In this document: piece by piece, positions 51,436 through 63,612 of the stretch
Layout of the letters: the number at the start of each line of letters is the position of its first letter
Numbering within the stretch: position 1 is the first letter of the stretch
NCBI GenBank assembly: GCA_036852015.1
Contig: JAANDG010000022.1
Span: 248,001 to 312,000 of the forward strand
Reading direction: 5' to 3'
Origin: Pelodera strongyloides
Lineage: Eukaryota > Nematoda > Chromadorea > Rhabditida > Rhabditidae
DNA: 64,000 bases
Made by a program: the position numbers and the translations under genes
Notes under the pieces: generated by a model
The model's database searches: none
Seen by the model: only the letters and a program-made list of their open reading frames with translations
Told to the model about the DNA's origin: nothing

Positions 51436-52528
51436 TCAAGACACAGTGAAACTTTTTCTTTTAAAAGAAAACTTGCCATAGATAAATGTAGCTAGGATTA
51501 AAGATTTGAGCATCTTTTATTGAGGCACAGTAACCTTTGCAAAATGATATAATATAGAAACTGGCAGGACTACAGTACACTAGTCTTTGCAGAGAGTAGA
51601 GAGTAATAGAGCTCTAGTGCGCGCTGAGAGCCTGCACAATTCCCACGGTGCAGCGCGCAGCGCCCTCCTTATATGACCATTACCAAAGAACGCCCACTTC
51701 CGGTGCGCGCTCTTTACAGCCCACGCCACCTACACACACACCCTTAGCGCGGAGCAACCGTATAATTGCGGATTTATGATAATTGTTTTGCCGCCCACGC
51801 CTTTTCCAAAGAGCTGCGCGAAGAAATGGACGAGCTTGGTTAAGAATGGGTTCGAATTGTTTGTCGTGTGGATAAAAGCAAGATACGACCACGGAGCAAG
51901 TTGTAAGATGGTGACTAATAAGTGAGGAGAGTTAAAGGGACAGGCCCATCAAAGTAAACCTATATTTACGATCCGTTCATAATGACTATCAAGCATTTTT
52001 ATTACAATATATACAAACTAAATTTCACATTTATTCAACCTGGAAAACGTTTTCCGATGCGCTCATGTATACCGTAAAACCGCACATATCCTTGTTGTCT
52101 ATGCAAATTTATCGTGAAATTATAATGCGATTAAAATTCGCATATATAGCTTTGAAAGGAGTAGATAATGGAGTAACACTAAGAAACGATAAAGATATAT
52201 TCCAGAAAAATAAGGTCAAATTTTGTGCAGCATACATATCACGAAAATCGACATATATTTTTATGTCGATGAAGATACATACTCATGTATTAAATTCAGC
52301 TGGATTTGCTTATTACACGATTAGACCGCATGGTGCTAATGCGATATTGTCCTTTCAAACCCCTGTTTTGCCCTTTGAGAACCGCACTTTTTCGGCGATT
52401 AGCGTTAGCAAATCCAGAAATATTTCAAGAAAATCATATTAGTGAGGATCTTTTCAGTCAAAATGAGCGTTTACTTTGTTTCTAATAAAACACAATTAAA
52501 AAATTGTCTATTTGTACGTCTGCACATT

Positions 52529-52681
52529 GTGGAGTTTCCAAAGTATCCCAAAAATTCGGTGTGATTCTGTCAATACTACCGTATTTCTGCACTAAACCTG
52601 CATATATAATCTGAAAAATTAAACAAATATTCTCGTGTAGTTCCAAAATACTGTACATTTTCACCATACTTGGAAACCCCC
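52529..52681. mobile_element. MITE, GGGGTTTCCAATTATCCC family (copy 2)
   Basis: Ends TGGAGTTTCCAAAGTATCCC and ACCATACTTGGAAACCCCC; the interior AAAAATTCGGTGTGATTCTG is shared with copy 3. Confidence 0.85.
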
Positions 52682-53689
52682 TTAGCGGCATGAATATCAT
52701 GAAGAGGTAAACACCCCCAGTCTCACTTTCAGCTTGACATGTTTTCACATGGAACGAGCCTCTTCAGTCTCATTTTTTAAGGCTTATTCTATTTAGAACA
52801 ATGAAAACTGTGAGGCCATGTCATGCTCCTCTTCCAAAACAAATGTCCATTATTTACCTTTCGTGGTACACAAACTTCACCCTCCTTGAAGGAAACCGAT
52901 ACAATTCTATCCACAAAAAAACAGTAAGTTCTCCGGCGCAGACCACCCTAAGAGACCATAAAGTTAGCGGCATCGGTTTATAATTATAGCCTTCAAGTCA
53001 GGCACTAACTGTGCTTTGATCATATTGATCCTTAGGCAAAGCGTACCATCACATCAGCAAGGTCATGCCAAATCTTTGAAGAAATTTAAAAGAGAAATAA
53101 TAAATAAATAATCTCGGATTTTTTAATCTCGAACCTTCTCCCGGTTGAGTGTTATGCAAACTTACTTTACAAACATGATTACCTACCAAATCCTGTGAAT
53201 ATATTTTCAGAGAAAGATTCGGGATACCTTTCTTTTCGTGTACAAGGAGCGCAAATTGCACTTGAAACACTTGTAACAAATTATAAAAACAAGTAACTGC
53301 TACGACTCATCAGATACATCTTGCTTATACATCTTGCTTATACTTATTCTTAGCATAGTATGATGTCATGCAGCCAGAACTAATTTCGTCAAGCCCCATC
53401 CACTTTCATTTAGTATGTATAAGTGTTAATGAGCTGCTCGTACATGCAGCCAATTCTTCTCATGGTCAATTAGAGCGGAAAAACGGCGCCTTCTAAATGA
53501 CCATGTAGATTTGGAAACTACTTTGCAGACACGGTCTCCCTAAGCACCTCGTTTATTATGCCAATCAAGTGTTTAGAGACCTTAAAAAAGGTCTTTCTCC
53601 ACTTGCCCTAAATGTGCACTATTGGTGCAGCACACGTGGAGAACATAAAAAAGAAGACTAGAAAGTTGATCCGAACTAGAGAGCTTCAG

Positions 53690-53828
53690 CTTATTATACG
53701 ACTCCCGTAGGACAGATTGGACAGATGTAAACCAAATCTTTATGTCATAAAGATTTGGTTTACATCTGTCGATATAAGTTTTGATTTACATCTGTCCAAT
53801 CTGTCTTACCGGGAGTCGTATAAGCTCG
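53690..53828. repeat. Foldback element with nested hairpin
   Basis: TTATACGACTCCCGTAGG and CCGGGAGTCGTATAA form the outer ends; GACAGATTGGACAGATG pairs with its complement; AAACCAAATCTTTATG pairs at the centre. The right arm repeats the CATCTGTC motif twice. Confidence 0.85.
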
Positions 53829-55180
53829 AAGATTCTACCTATTATATGAAGTTGTCTTGTCCCAAATGGAGCACGCGTACACCAAACATCAGCTTATTGC
53901 TAGGCATTGCTGGATTTTTTTTTGGATTTTCATGAAACTTCGCTCACTATTAAAACTTATTACATAGAACAAAGTAGAAAGTGGTTTCTGTTTTCGAGGC
54001 AAATATTGGATAACGGACTATAAATTATAAATGTAACGAATTCACTATAACTTCTCGTTTTGGGCATATTTCTTTGAGATAGTTTGGGTAATGTTGCACA
54101 ACACCCGTCAGCTTGATTCTTTCCTATTCCTCTAAAATTGCTCAGACTTTTTCAATATTTAAACTAATACAGTTTATGTTTCCGTCTTGTAGTAACCTAG
54201 TCCATTTCTGGTAAGTGACCTCACGATAAAGGATTGCTTTTACGAGCTTGTAAAACGAGCGCAAACTGCCCGAAATCACGTAAAACGCTGATGTTTATTA
54301 TCCCGTCCGAGAATACTGATTAGTGATACAACCGTAGTAGAAATTTTATGAGTAGTTTACTTCCGTTTTCTCTTTTAAACTTCCCAGAGAAAAAAACTTT
54401 AAAAGGTTCGCTTAGTACTCGTGTCAACGAATTGCGTCTATGGTAAGAAAAATAGCCCGGGGCGCGAAGCGCGCAAACGCCGCAGACACGGAAAAAAGTG
54501 CTACGCTGCAGAAAGCCACACTTTTCACGCTTGCAAGAGAGATTAATGAGCGTATCCGGCATTATTTGCGCTCGGGAATTGGTTGATTATCTATCAGTCA
54601 GACTAATTTATAATCATAATAATTTTTAATTTTCAAGGAGCGCGCTCAAAAATTGTTCAATACAGTGTTCAAAGTTCAAACCATATGATTTGTCGCGCAG
54701 AGGTCAGGAGCAGTAGACGACGAATTTGAGACGACAAATGATCGGCTTGATTAGTAAAAAGACTTGTGTCAGGATAAAATTTTACTATTGTAGGTCTTTT
54801 CGGGATAGCTAACAATGGAGTAGTTGACCTCCGATACTACCGTCTCTACATAACAAAGTCAGCAATAGATTTTCGTACGTAGCGCATAATCAATTGTATG
54901 TATGTAGTATGTATGCGCGGATGCATGTATCTGTCTGTTCGTCTGTTTGTTTGTTTGTTTGTTTACTTACTTAGTTTTTTTGCATGTTTGTTTGATTGTT
55001 TATTTGTTTATTTGTTTGTTTACTCATCCACATTTGGGTACTTCACATGAAAATCACGCCTCTTTGCTAATCACATTAAGCGCTGTATTTGTAAGTACAC
55101 GATTTCCTGTTAATCGCAAAAAAAGGCGAGCCAGACGATATGATGTGAACGGGGGATATATCCCTTGAAAGAGATTTCAG

Positions 55181-55370
55181 TTTTCGACGGCTTTTCGGGA
55201 GAAAAACGAACGATAATTCGCACCGTGCAAGACTGCAATCAGCCCAGCCCAATTCCCAATTTATGCAAAATGTGGGGGAAATCGTGGACCTTATTGAAAA
55301 CAAAATTGCTATGCAAATAACGACACATGGACCTGAATTACCTGAGAGGGCGATGTATGACCCCAACTAG
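55181..55370 (+). CDS. Unassigned coding-like 3' exon
   Basis: After GAGATTTCAG (ending 55180) one frame stays open for 62 codons to TAG at 55368-55370, including HRARLQSAQPNSQFMQ, NVGEIVDLIENKIAMQ and ITTHGPELPERAMYDPN. The amphipathic composition looks like a real C-terminal exon. A good donor (TATTTGTAAGT, near 55090) lies upstream, but neither its frame nor any other nearby exon joins in phase. No family recognised; possibly a gene fragment. Confidence 0.3.
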
Positions 55371-55400
55371 CTTATGTTTATATTTAGCCAGTTTAGCGGT

Positions 55401-55684
55401 TAAAGGAGGAGGCTCACGAGAATGAAGTGCTCAAATGGTTTCCATAGTGGGCATGCAAATTTACAAGTCATTTTGCAAGCCGACAAAAAAATTGAATGTC
55501 CACTATGGAAATCAACTATTTACTACGATCCAAAATTTTTATAGACTTCATAGTCTTATATTGATTTACTCCTTCCAATTAAAAGCTTTTGCTTTGTAAA
55601 GCATGTCTTTCGGAATTTAGTACCCTCATATTTCGATAAAAGGAAAGCATTTGAGCACTTCATTCTCGTGAGCCTCCTCCTTTA
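55401..55684. mobile_element. Foldback element, TAAAGGAGGAGGCTCACGAG family
   Basis: Ends TAAAGGAGGAGGCTCACGAG and CTCGTGAGCCTCCTCCTTTA, pairing on through AATGAAGTGCTCAAATG. The interior has GTTTCCATAGTGG and CCACTATGGAAA inverted. The outer TAAAGG/CCTTTA and GGCTCAC echo the TAAAGGGATCGGCTCACC palindromes. Confidence 0.85.
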
Positions 55685-57651
55685 ACTCGTGCGCGTGCCT
55701 CTGCACCTGTTACGTGTGGTAACGTCGTAACGTCGATATGATATGTTCCAACTGGGTAACGCAACATTTCGCTTTGCTACCTTTTTAGTTCTTGTTGGGT
55801 TTTCTTACCATTAAGCCCAGATTCTCACCAGCCCAAGGGTCATTTTCCCCTATAAAAGCGGGAAAACTGCAATAAAACTGTTAAGGATATGGCCTTCAAC
55901 CCTTCAATGAAACAACAACCCGGAAGTGAAACTGCACAGTGAGAGAATCTTATAGCTAAAGGTCAAAAGTCAGTCCTAAAGCTAACAAAACCAGTTCTTT
56001 CATATTACTTGTCTACTACTGTTCCTTCCCATTCGCGGTGTGATGAGACTATACAAAGCGGAGAAACTTCATCGTTGTGGAATTAGTGGTATATTGTATA
56101 TTAGTGGCACCAAATAAAGAGATTTTAAGGATTTTTTCGAGATATTTTCCATCCTTTACTTTATATTTTACTTATGTTTGTTGTGCATGAGCACGCAGGA
56201 GCATGGGCTTATTTTTTGAAAGTTACTAGCCTTTATTTTTCTTTATTTCTAAAAAATATTCTAGTTTAAAGCGGTGTAACAGCCTGTTTTTAAATCTTCC
56301 TATTTATTTATGCTAATTGTCGTCTTGGGCTTGCGTTCGATTTTTTTCAAACCATACTCATTTGCATATAATGAATGGAATGGGAATGCAGTTATTCAAC
56401 ATATGTTTCAAAAACCAGCTGTTATAACGCTTTAATCTTTAATGGCTCGATGACTGGTATATCATACGCGTGGGAGGCGCAGGCGTTCCCAGGGAACGAT
56501 CTTTATGTCACGAGTTTTTTCTTCTTCATATTAGTGCATGGGATCGAGGTCATTTCTAGTGCGTTCCTGAAATTATGAGTAAAAGAAACATCAAAAAAGG
56601 AGTAGAGTGTTAACTAAAGTACAAGCAAGGGTCTGCAGACCTGAGGTTAATAACCAAGGCTAAGGTAAGGGCCTTGAAAAAAGACGAGACTCTTTTGAAT
56701 TTGAACTCTCGTCCAGGTTTCCGGTGCAAAATTGGATAGTTCAGTGTGAAGTCATCCTGGTGTTCAAGTCAAGGTATTAAAAATGCACTATGGGGTTTGC
56801 AATTATCCCAAAAATTCGGTGTGATTCTGTGAATACTATCATATTGCTGCACGAAACTTGCATATATAATATGAAAAATTAAAAAATATTCTCGTGTAGT
56901 TCCAAAATACTGTAAATTTTCAGCATACTTGGAAACGCCATTAAATATTATCGGGCCCACCTGGAAAAAATACGTTTTGCAGAAGCGCGACTTTCATGGT
57001 AATGTCTGATATCCACCAAATTTAGCACAATTCATTTGGTATTTCTCAAGGGCTCATTGTTTATATTTTGCAAGTTATGATCCTCTTATGTTAGAAATCA
57101 GTCGTACCAAAAGAAATAAATTCTGCAAATTATGTTAGTTCTAAAACTCTGTTTTGCTCTTTCCGACAAGAAAGTCTTCACACAAAAAAAGTTGTATCAG
57201 GAAACAAAGACTAGGGCTAATTTAAGGGGTTGTTCGTTCTTTTCCTATAGTAGTTTCCCGGAGGTAGGATGCGCCAAATAAAGCCGTCACGTGACATAAA
57301 AAGTGAGTAGTGTTCTAAACACATGAAGGACATTTTATGTGCAAGAAGAAACGAGAGAAAAGGTGTAAATGTTGCGGTTTGCAGGGCTTCTGTGGAAAAT
57401 CGCAAGTCAAGGTTGTAGAGGAAAATAAACACAAACCGGAAGGTCTAACAACACGTACATTGCCACAACGACTATAAGCTTTTTGCCAAAACAGGCCATA
57501 AAAGTCTCTTATCTTAGTCTTACTCTGACAATGAGTAAACTCATTAACAAAAAGAATATAAATATAACTATTGCTAGTAGTATTTTACCCGGATCTACGC
57601 ATTATTGAGTAGTAAAAAGTAAAGTAGTAAAAACAAAACAACAAAAATATT
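55685..57651. other. Gene-poor stretch before the tRNA gene
   Basis: Contains a TTATAACGCTTTAA-type foldback (about 56265-56435) and a GGGGTTTGCAATTATCCC MITE (56791-56940). No gene seen. Confidence 0.55.
56791..56940. mobile_element. MITE, GGGGTTTCCAATTATCCC family (copy 3)
   Basis: Ends TGGGGTTTGCAATTATCCC and CATACTTGGAAACGCCA; the interior is nearly the same as copy 2. Confidence 0.85.
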
Positions 57652-57735
57652 TGTCATCCGCAGGATTCGAACCTGCGCCCTCCGAAGAGGACTGCGACCT
57701 GAACGCAGCGCCTTGGACCGCTCGGCCAGAATGAC
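57652..57735 (-). tRNA. tRNA-Leu (anticodon CAG)
   Basis: Minus strand, 84 bases without CCA. The acceptor GTCATTC pairs with GGATGAC over seven positions (one T-G wobble), discriminator A. The D arm contains TGGCCGAGCGGTC; the anticodon stem CTGCG/CGCAG closes the loop TTCAGGT, anticodon CAG; a long class II variable arm (TCCTCTTCGGAGG) follows; the T arm is GCAGGTTCGAATCCTGC. All stems pair, there is no intron, and a long variable arm with discriminator A fits leucine. Confidence 0.95.
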
Positions 57736-58479
57736 ACACTTTGTTATGTTACACAGCAAAATTTATAATCAAAAGGTTTCCTAGAAAAAATAATAAGAAT
57801 AAACATCACTACTAAAATGAGATTCTTGAATGGAAGGGAGTAAGGGAGCATATTTGCATATTAACAGCGCTTCGTGGTTTAATTCGGACGTATGCAATAT
57901 CTTCTCCTGTGCGAGTTGGTGAAACTCGGCGTCATCGCCGCGCACAAAATAATTGTTACACGGCTCACGGAACTAGGGTGCGCCACAGGTGTTCAATTTC
58001 ATTTGGCGCACCTGTGGTGCACCAATTAGGGTATGCGCAGCAGGCGCGAGATAAGTATTCCAGTGGTATTCCAGTGGTGCGCCGCACAGGTGTTAGCGCA
58101 CTCCTGGCGCCCCCGCCGCGCACCCTAAGCTCGCCTGAGGCGTCTTTCCAATATTCGCTGATGGTCGCTATGTTTCACTGGGCTATATCTATAAGTAGAA
58201 GCAACTCTTTCTCGCAAGCTAAATTGCCTGTAAATCGTTGGACAAATATAGCGTCCAAAAAATTTCCAAAACCGAAAAGCAGCGGAATAAGCGCGTGGCT
58301 GATACGCCGCAATGTTTCGCTGGGATATTTAAGTTAGAAGCAAACATTTACATACAGGAAATTGTTTTCATCTTTGTTATTTTTCCTTTTGAAACCTACA
58401 CCAATATCAAACACGGGGGTAGAACTTAGTTTCTGTTGACTATATTTCTCCTAAATTGTCTGCAACTTGCTGGACTCTA

Positions 58480-58891
58480 TCTTATTATATAAAGGAGAAA
58501 AAGAGTTTGTCACGGGTTTGTTTTTATGTACACAACGAAATCCCTTCATAAAGAAAATTCTTCGATCGAAAGAGCATACAAACGCTTTGTCTCTGGCGAG
58601 ATTCGAACCCACAACAGCGCACAACCTTACGATTCACAGTCCAAAGGTCTACCTGTTGAGCTATGCTAGCTTATCATAAGGGTAACAATCTGCTCTTCAT
58701 AGTACACCTTCAATGGCAAATTTGCATGGTACCATTAGTCTAATGGAGATCCCAGGCTCATATTATACGTTTCCCCACTTATAAATGACTTCGTAGATGT
58801 GTGAATGTTTTAGTTTTAAATAGGGTAACAATCGGCCGAAGGCCGATTCCTCCAGTCGGAGAAGAGCCCGTAGGGCTCTTCGAACGGCTGG
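58480..58891 (+). mobile_element. Non-autonomous Helitron (copy B)
   Basis: Starts TCTTATTATATAAAGGAG right after A58479 and ends GGCTCTTCGAACGGCTGG right before T58892, with the AGAGCCCGTAGGGCTCT hairpin about 9 bases from the end. A second palindrome, AATCGGCCGAAGGCCGATT, lies just inside. 412 bp, no coding capacity, tRNA-like module at 58594-58673. Confidence 0.85.
58594..58673 (-). other. tRNA-like module inside Helitron B
   Basis: Minus strand: TAGCATAGCTCAACAGGTAG resembles an A box, GGGTTCGAATCTC a B box, and CTGTGAA sits in the anticodon-loop position. The anticodon stem does not pair properly, so it is not called as a gene. Confidence 0.6.
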
Positions 58892-59469
58892 TAAGTCTAT
58901 AATCTAAAAAAAATTTGCCGAAGCCTAAAAGCAGCGGAATAAGTGACCGCTATTTTACTTTTTGAAACCTATACGAATGTTAAACATGGGATCGAACATA
59001 GTTTTAGTGTGCCCTTTATATAACTGGTGAACGTATTCCTCCTAAACCTGCAAATCGTTAGACTCTATAAAGCAGAAAAAATCCCAAATCCTAAAAAAAT
59101 TGTCACAGATCTTTTCCTTAACTGTATTAAACTAAAGAATGTCGTCGAACGTTACAGGTGATACCGTGTATTATCCATACTAAAGCAAAAACTACGCGAA
59201 ATTAAGAAATTCTGTTGAATGTTCTTTCGTTCGACCGAAACATCGCTCAAGATTGGACGCTCGTTTCATGGGAAATAAGGGAAATGTGCAGAGAATTACT
59301 CAATGCTTTGTTGCAAAATATGTCGACTAAATCTTTGTAAAATGAGTAAATGAAAAATTAGACTACGAAGTGATTACAAAAAAGTATTTCGTTGTCAACT
59401 ATAAAAAGTTGTCAAGGATTGTGATTTGGTAGTTCTTTGAGTTGTGAGTGTTCTTTGTTTCCTAAAATG

Positions 59470-59689
59470 AGCTGCGCGCCACCGCGCCCGAACGATACAT
59501 CACACATATTCCACATATGCAGCCTTTTTTGGACGTGTGTGAGAGGGGCGCTCGGGAAGTGAGATGGCTCAGTGCACGGGAACGTGAACTACTGAACCAA
59601 TCCTACAACCTGAGCGTAACGCACATCATCCAAACGTACACTCAAACAAACGCACAAACAAACAAAGCTCCCAACTTTATATAATAAGA
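59470..59689 (-). mobile_element. Helitron 5' end (copy G), 3' limit unknown
   Basis: TCTTATTATATAAAG reads from 59689 on the minus strand with A outside. CAAACAAACGCACAAACAAAC inside (plus strand) resembles copies D and E. A GC-rich GGCGCGGTGGCGCGC hairpin near 59475 could be the 3' hairpin, but no CTRR follows. Confidence 0.5.
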
Positions 59690-59733
59690 TATTTTGTTGG
59701 AAAGAAAAATGCATGTAACAAATTGTCAATGAC

Positions 59734-59867
59734 CTGAGGCGATATTCACCACTACGATTCCCTCGGAGAAATATTCCCTGGGGACAGAACATAGCCACTA
59801 ATACGATACATGCAGAGAAAAATACGGGGAATACCTTTTGGGGAAACGAGAGGTGAATATGGCCTCT
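59734..59867. mobile_element. Foldback/MITE, GAGGCCATATTCACCA family
   Basis: Ends CTGAGGCGATATTCACCACT and GAGGTGAATATGGCCTC; the interior CCCTGGGGACAGAA matches 6301-6432. Confidence 0.85.
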
Positions 59868-60109
59868 GTACTGTACAAGCCGTTTTAATTACTACCATGC
59901 TCCAAATTCAGTTTGGCCATGATTCTAATTCTAAGGGCCCAATGTCCGGCAAAAATCATAATGATTTTTTTTTGCTAAGTTTGCACAACTCCAACGTCAT
60001 AAATAAATAAATAAATATTTTATGCTTCAAGAGCGTGCACCTTTTATTCGAGGGTGAAAATACAGTTTCAATGTTTGCTTATGACATGTTCCGCCATAAA
60101 TCATAACGT

Positions 60110-60193
60110 CATCGCGCAGTCTTGTAGAACATTTCATGACGAACAAAAAGGCATCGCGCAGTCTTGTAGAACATTTCATGACGAACATTTCTG
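60110..60193. repeat. 42-bp tandem duplication
   Basis: CATCGCGCAGTCTTGTAGAA plus CATTTCATGACGAACA occurs twice in a row without change. Confidence 0.9.
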
Positions 60194-61987
60194 TAAGAAA
60201 ATGATCTTTTTAGGTGTACATTGATGGAAGTTGTGAAGTCTCGAGTTACCCCACTGTTCGACACCCACTACCCCACAAGTGCTGATTTTGTCCCTGGGCT
60301 GCCCAAGTCCTAAGTTCGCAATTCTGAAACTTCATGTCCCTTCAAAATCCTTCCTTCAAAATGCACCGAAAAGACACTTTTTTTACAGAAATGTTCGCCA
60401 TGAAACGATCTACAAGATACTGTTTCTTTTCAACAAAATATTTTCTATATGCCTGACTATATACTTTCGCGACGACCGTTTTTCGGCTTTTATACCGTAA
60501 AATACCAACAAAATCACATTTTTTCTGAATTTTCGTTATTGGATTTTCGCCATGATTGATTTGCTGGTATTACAATTACTGGTTTCTTTCTGAAAGTTCT
60601 CTTAACAAGGTTTATTGCCAAATTAGGGGCGCCTATGCCTATATTCCTCTACACTTTCGTTACGCACTGTATTGGGATTTATCATGTCAATAATTACTTG
60701 TTTTGTGCTACTGTAAAAATTAAGAAATAAAATAATTCGCTAACAATTAGCAACAAAAAAAATCAACAAGGCAAAGAGAACAAGGAATGAAAGATAGTCC
60801 ATACGAAAAGGGAAAATGTACACACATAAACAGTGAGCTAAAAATAAGTCCATTGTCTTTTTGCTGAACGTTTTTCCCTTCTTGAAGCGTTAGAAGATCC
60901 CCTTCTCTTCTACACAGGTTCAATTCTGGAACGGTGCACGGCTTACGAACGCGGTTGGTCCTGAAAACAATGATTTTTTTTTATTATAATTTGCCTTTAA
61001 TTACCAGCACCAAAATTAGTATAGCGTATAGCAACCGTTTAAAGAAATACAGTCACAATCAATTCGTAATTTTTTATGCGCTTTTCACTGAGAATGGGAG
61101 TTACTGGACTCTCAGAAAAACGACACAATTGCCGAAACCATTGAAAACCCGTCGTTGGACCGTCACCAAATGGTTTTTCCCGAAAAACAATCTTGTGACT
61201 GGTTCGTGATTGGTTCGCGACATTTGGTGACCAGTTGGTGACGGTTTTCGAAGAAACTTGGTCATCAGAGGCTCACGAAGTGGTCACCTAATGGACTTTA
61301 AATCTGCGTAACATACGGTAGATTATTTTTTTTGACTTCAAGTTCTTTAGAACACTCAAACTTTTTTTTTTTGAGATTGTTGGCATTTTCGCGTATTTTC
61401 GCGTGCGAAAGTGCGACATAAATACTCTATCAGTGATTGCTTTCCCTGAGTTCGTTTTTCTGTAACTTACTACTGTCACCGTATTTTTCTTCATATCATT
61501 CTAGCCTATATTTAATGAAAATAAAAGAAAAATTACGAAAATATCGTGACTGCACTCAGACTTGCGATCGTGACTGCACTTGTGAATCAGGTATTTCGTA
61601 TTTGTTAGAAAGGTACCTTGGACATAAACTTCTCCAGTAAATTCTGTCGATAATAGAGCGAGATCGAAATCGGTAGCATGCGGAATAATGGTGCCTAAAA
61701 TTTGCAGAAGAATTAGTCACAAACATTTATTTGCAGTACAACCGACATCAGTCTGTCTATGATATAGTCTCGGAACATAGGTAGCATGCGGGTTTGTGTT
61801 TATGTTAAAACTGCTTATTTATTTAATATTTTTTATTTGGTTATTTTTTTTGTCATCGTACTAACAATAAGGATTTGGATAGATCAAAACACAATTTCAG
61901 TTTTAAAAGAGTATAACGCCCGAAGTTCGAAGCGTGTGAGAACAGTACTGTCAGTCCGGTGAAATTGTACAACACTACCCTATGTGG

Positions 61988-62294
61988 ACATGGGAAACTG
62001 AAAACCCCGATGTGTGCCCGAACAAGTCCCTCAAATATTCGGACACGGCTCGGGCACATTTCGGGGTTTACAAAAATAATCAACCGGTTTTTGCACTTTA
62101 CTGTGATATCATGATGAAACTATTCAAAAAAAAAAACTCTATGATATGAAACATTTCTGGCAAACAAAATACCAAATGAAAATCCCGATTTGTGCCAATA
62201 CGTGCCCGATTATTTGAGGGACTGATCGGGCACACATCGTTTTTTTTTGTTGAAAATAATCATGCACATATCCGGGTTTTCACTTTCCTGTCAT
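61988..62294. mobile_element. Foldback element, CCCCGAT...GTGCCCG family
   Basis: Ends ACATGGGAAACTGAAAACCCC and GGGTTTTCACTTTCCTGT. The interior repeats CCCGAT/ATCGGG with TGTGCCCG rather than ATGGCCCCG, making it a relative of 16275-16610. Confidence 0.7.
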
Positions 62295-62731
62295 AGTTTG
62301 GTACCCCAAAATGAAAAATACTGCAGAATACTCTAGTAAAAGTAGTACCCCATGGAAAAAATACTACCCCAAGGTTTGGGTAGCATAATTACTGTTTGGG
62401 TTAGTAAAGTATTTAATTTGATGTAGCAAAAGTTTCATGGTACATCCATGTTAAATTATCTGATGATCTTTAATGAGGCTACCCCAACAATGGAAATTAC
62501 TGCCCCACGTTCGTAAAATAATACCCCATTTTCGGAAAATGACATTTAAATCAACCAGAGAAAAAAAGCTACCGCATCTTGAACAATCTCCGAGATCTTC
62601 AGCAAAACTTCTTATTGTTGATGGCTACCCCACTGTTGCAGTGGCTACCCCATTACTACCCCACTACTACCTCATTACTACCCCATTGCTGCCCCATTAC
62701 TACCCCATTGTTGTAAATGTCTACTGTTTTG

Positions 62732-63048
62732 GGGTTTCCATGTATGCGACTCGCAAATGACAAATACAAATGCATGTCCATGCTCGAGTCGATGTAAATG
62801 ACAAGGTCCAGCAGCGATTTTGAATCTAATACGGATCTATTTCAAAATAGTACGGATCTATTTCATATAGCACGGGCTGATGCGGATCTTTTCAAATAGC
62901 ACGGGTCTGTGGCACTTTTGCTGCAGGACCATGACAAATGCGTGTTTCGCATGGGTTACGGTAGGCAATTGACATGCATGTTAAATGATTGAACATGGAC
63001 AGGCATTTGACACTTTCACATATGCGATTCGCGAACGTGGACACCCCA
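62732..63048. mobile_element. MITE-like element, GGGGTTTCCATGTATGCGACTCGC ends
   Basis: Left GGGGTTTCCATGTATGCGAC and right CGATTCGCGAACGTGGACACCCC-type ends are imperfect inverses. It is nested in a region of TACCCCA repeats whose counterpart (GGGTAGC) appears at 63090-63165. Confidence 0.5.
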
Positions 63049-63612
63049 TTAGAGAGGAACACCTGGAAAAAAAGGAGCTACTAGGAATGGGTAGCATTTT
63101 TCTTGGTATGTACATATTTGACTATTTGATTTGGTACTATTTTTTTCTAGGGTAGTCATATGATCGAATTGATTTTGATTTTTTTATTCTAATCAAACTC
63201 ATGCTTCAGAATGCAGACATAAGGTTCAAAAATCGGCTGTTATACCGCTTTGCAAAGAAATGGTTGCTAACCTAAATGTAAGCATAATCGTTTGCTCACC
63301 GTGATCGTTGTGTGTGCGTCCATCAGGAGTATGTCAAATTTGTCGTTCAATAGTACTTCTTTCGCAGCATGTTCTTCTGTAATATGGAATTTTATTTGTT
63401 CCATACCATGGAAATAGAAAACTTATTTGTGTACATAATGGCACAACAACTAAAACTACGGAATGGGCGACTGTAACAACCAGCAATAGAAACAAATGAA
63501 ACAAGATCGAGTGGGAAAAAAACTTAAAAGGCTCCGTGACACTTCCGCCATGGCCCTTCGGTTATAATCCCAAAATATTAAGGCACGATTCGAGGCACTT
63601 CATTTCTCATTA

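Larger units (their letters stand above)
51436..55180. other. Gene-poor, repeat-containing stretch
   Basis: No gene supported. Contents: a GC-rich patch (51600-51800), a MITE (52529-52681), an inverted repeat (53690-53828), a GC-rich palindromic GGCGCGAAGCGCGC near 54470, and a GTTT-type low-complexity tract (54940-55020). Frames at 52065-52442 and 53049-53279 were not recognised. Confidence 0.5.

Noticed and set aside
56375..56578. 67-codon ORF near a foldback element
   Set aside because: Starts inside the right end of a CTTTAA-type MITE and has no recognisable domain.
57909..58337. 142-codon ORF in GC-rich DNA
   Set aside because: Made of repeated GCGCACCTGTGG-type motifs; no protein-like conservation visible.
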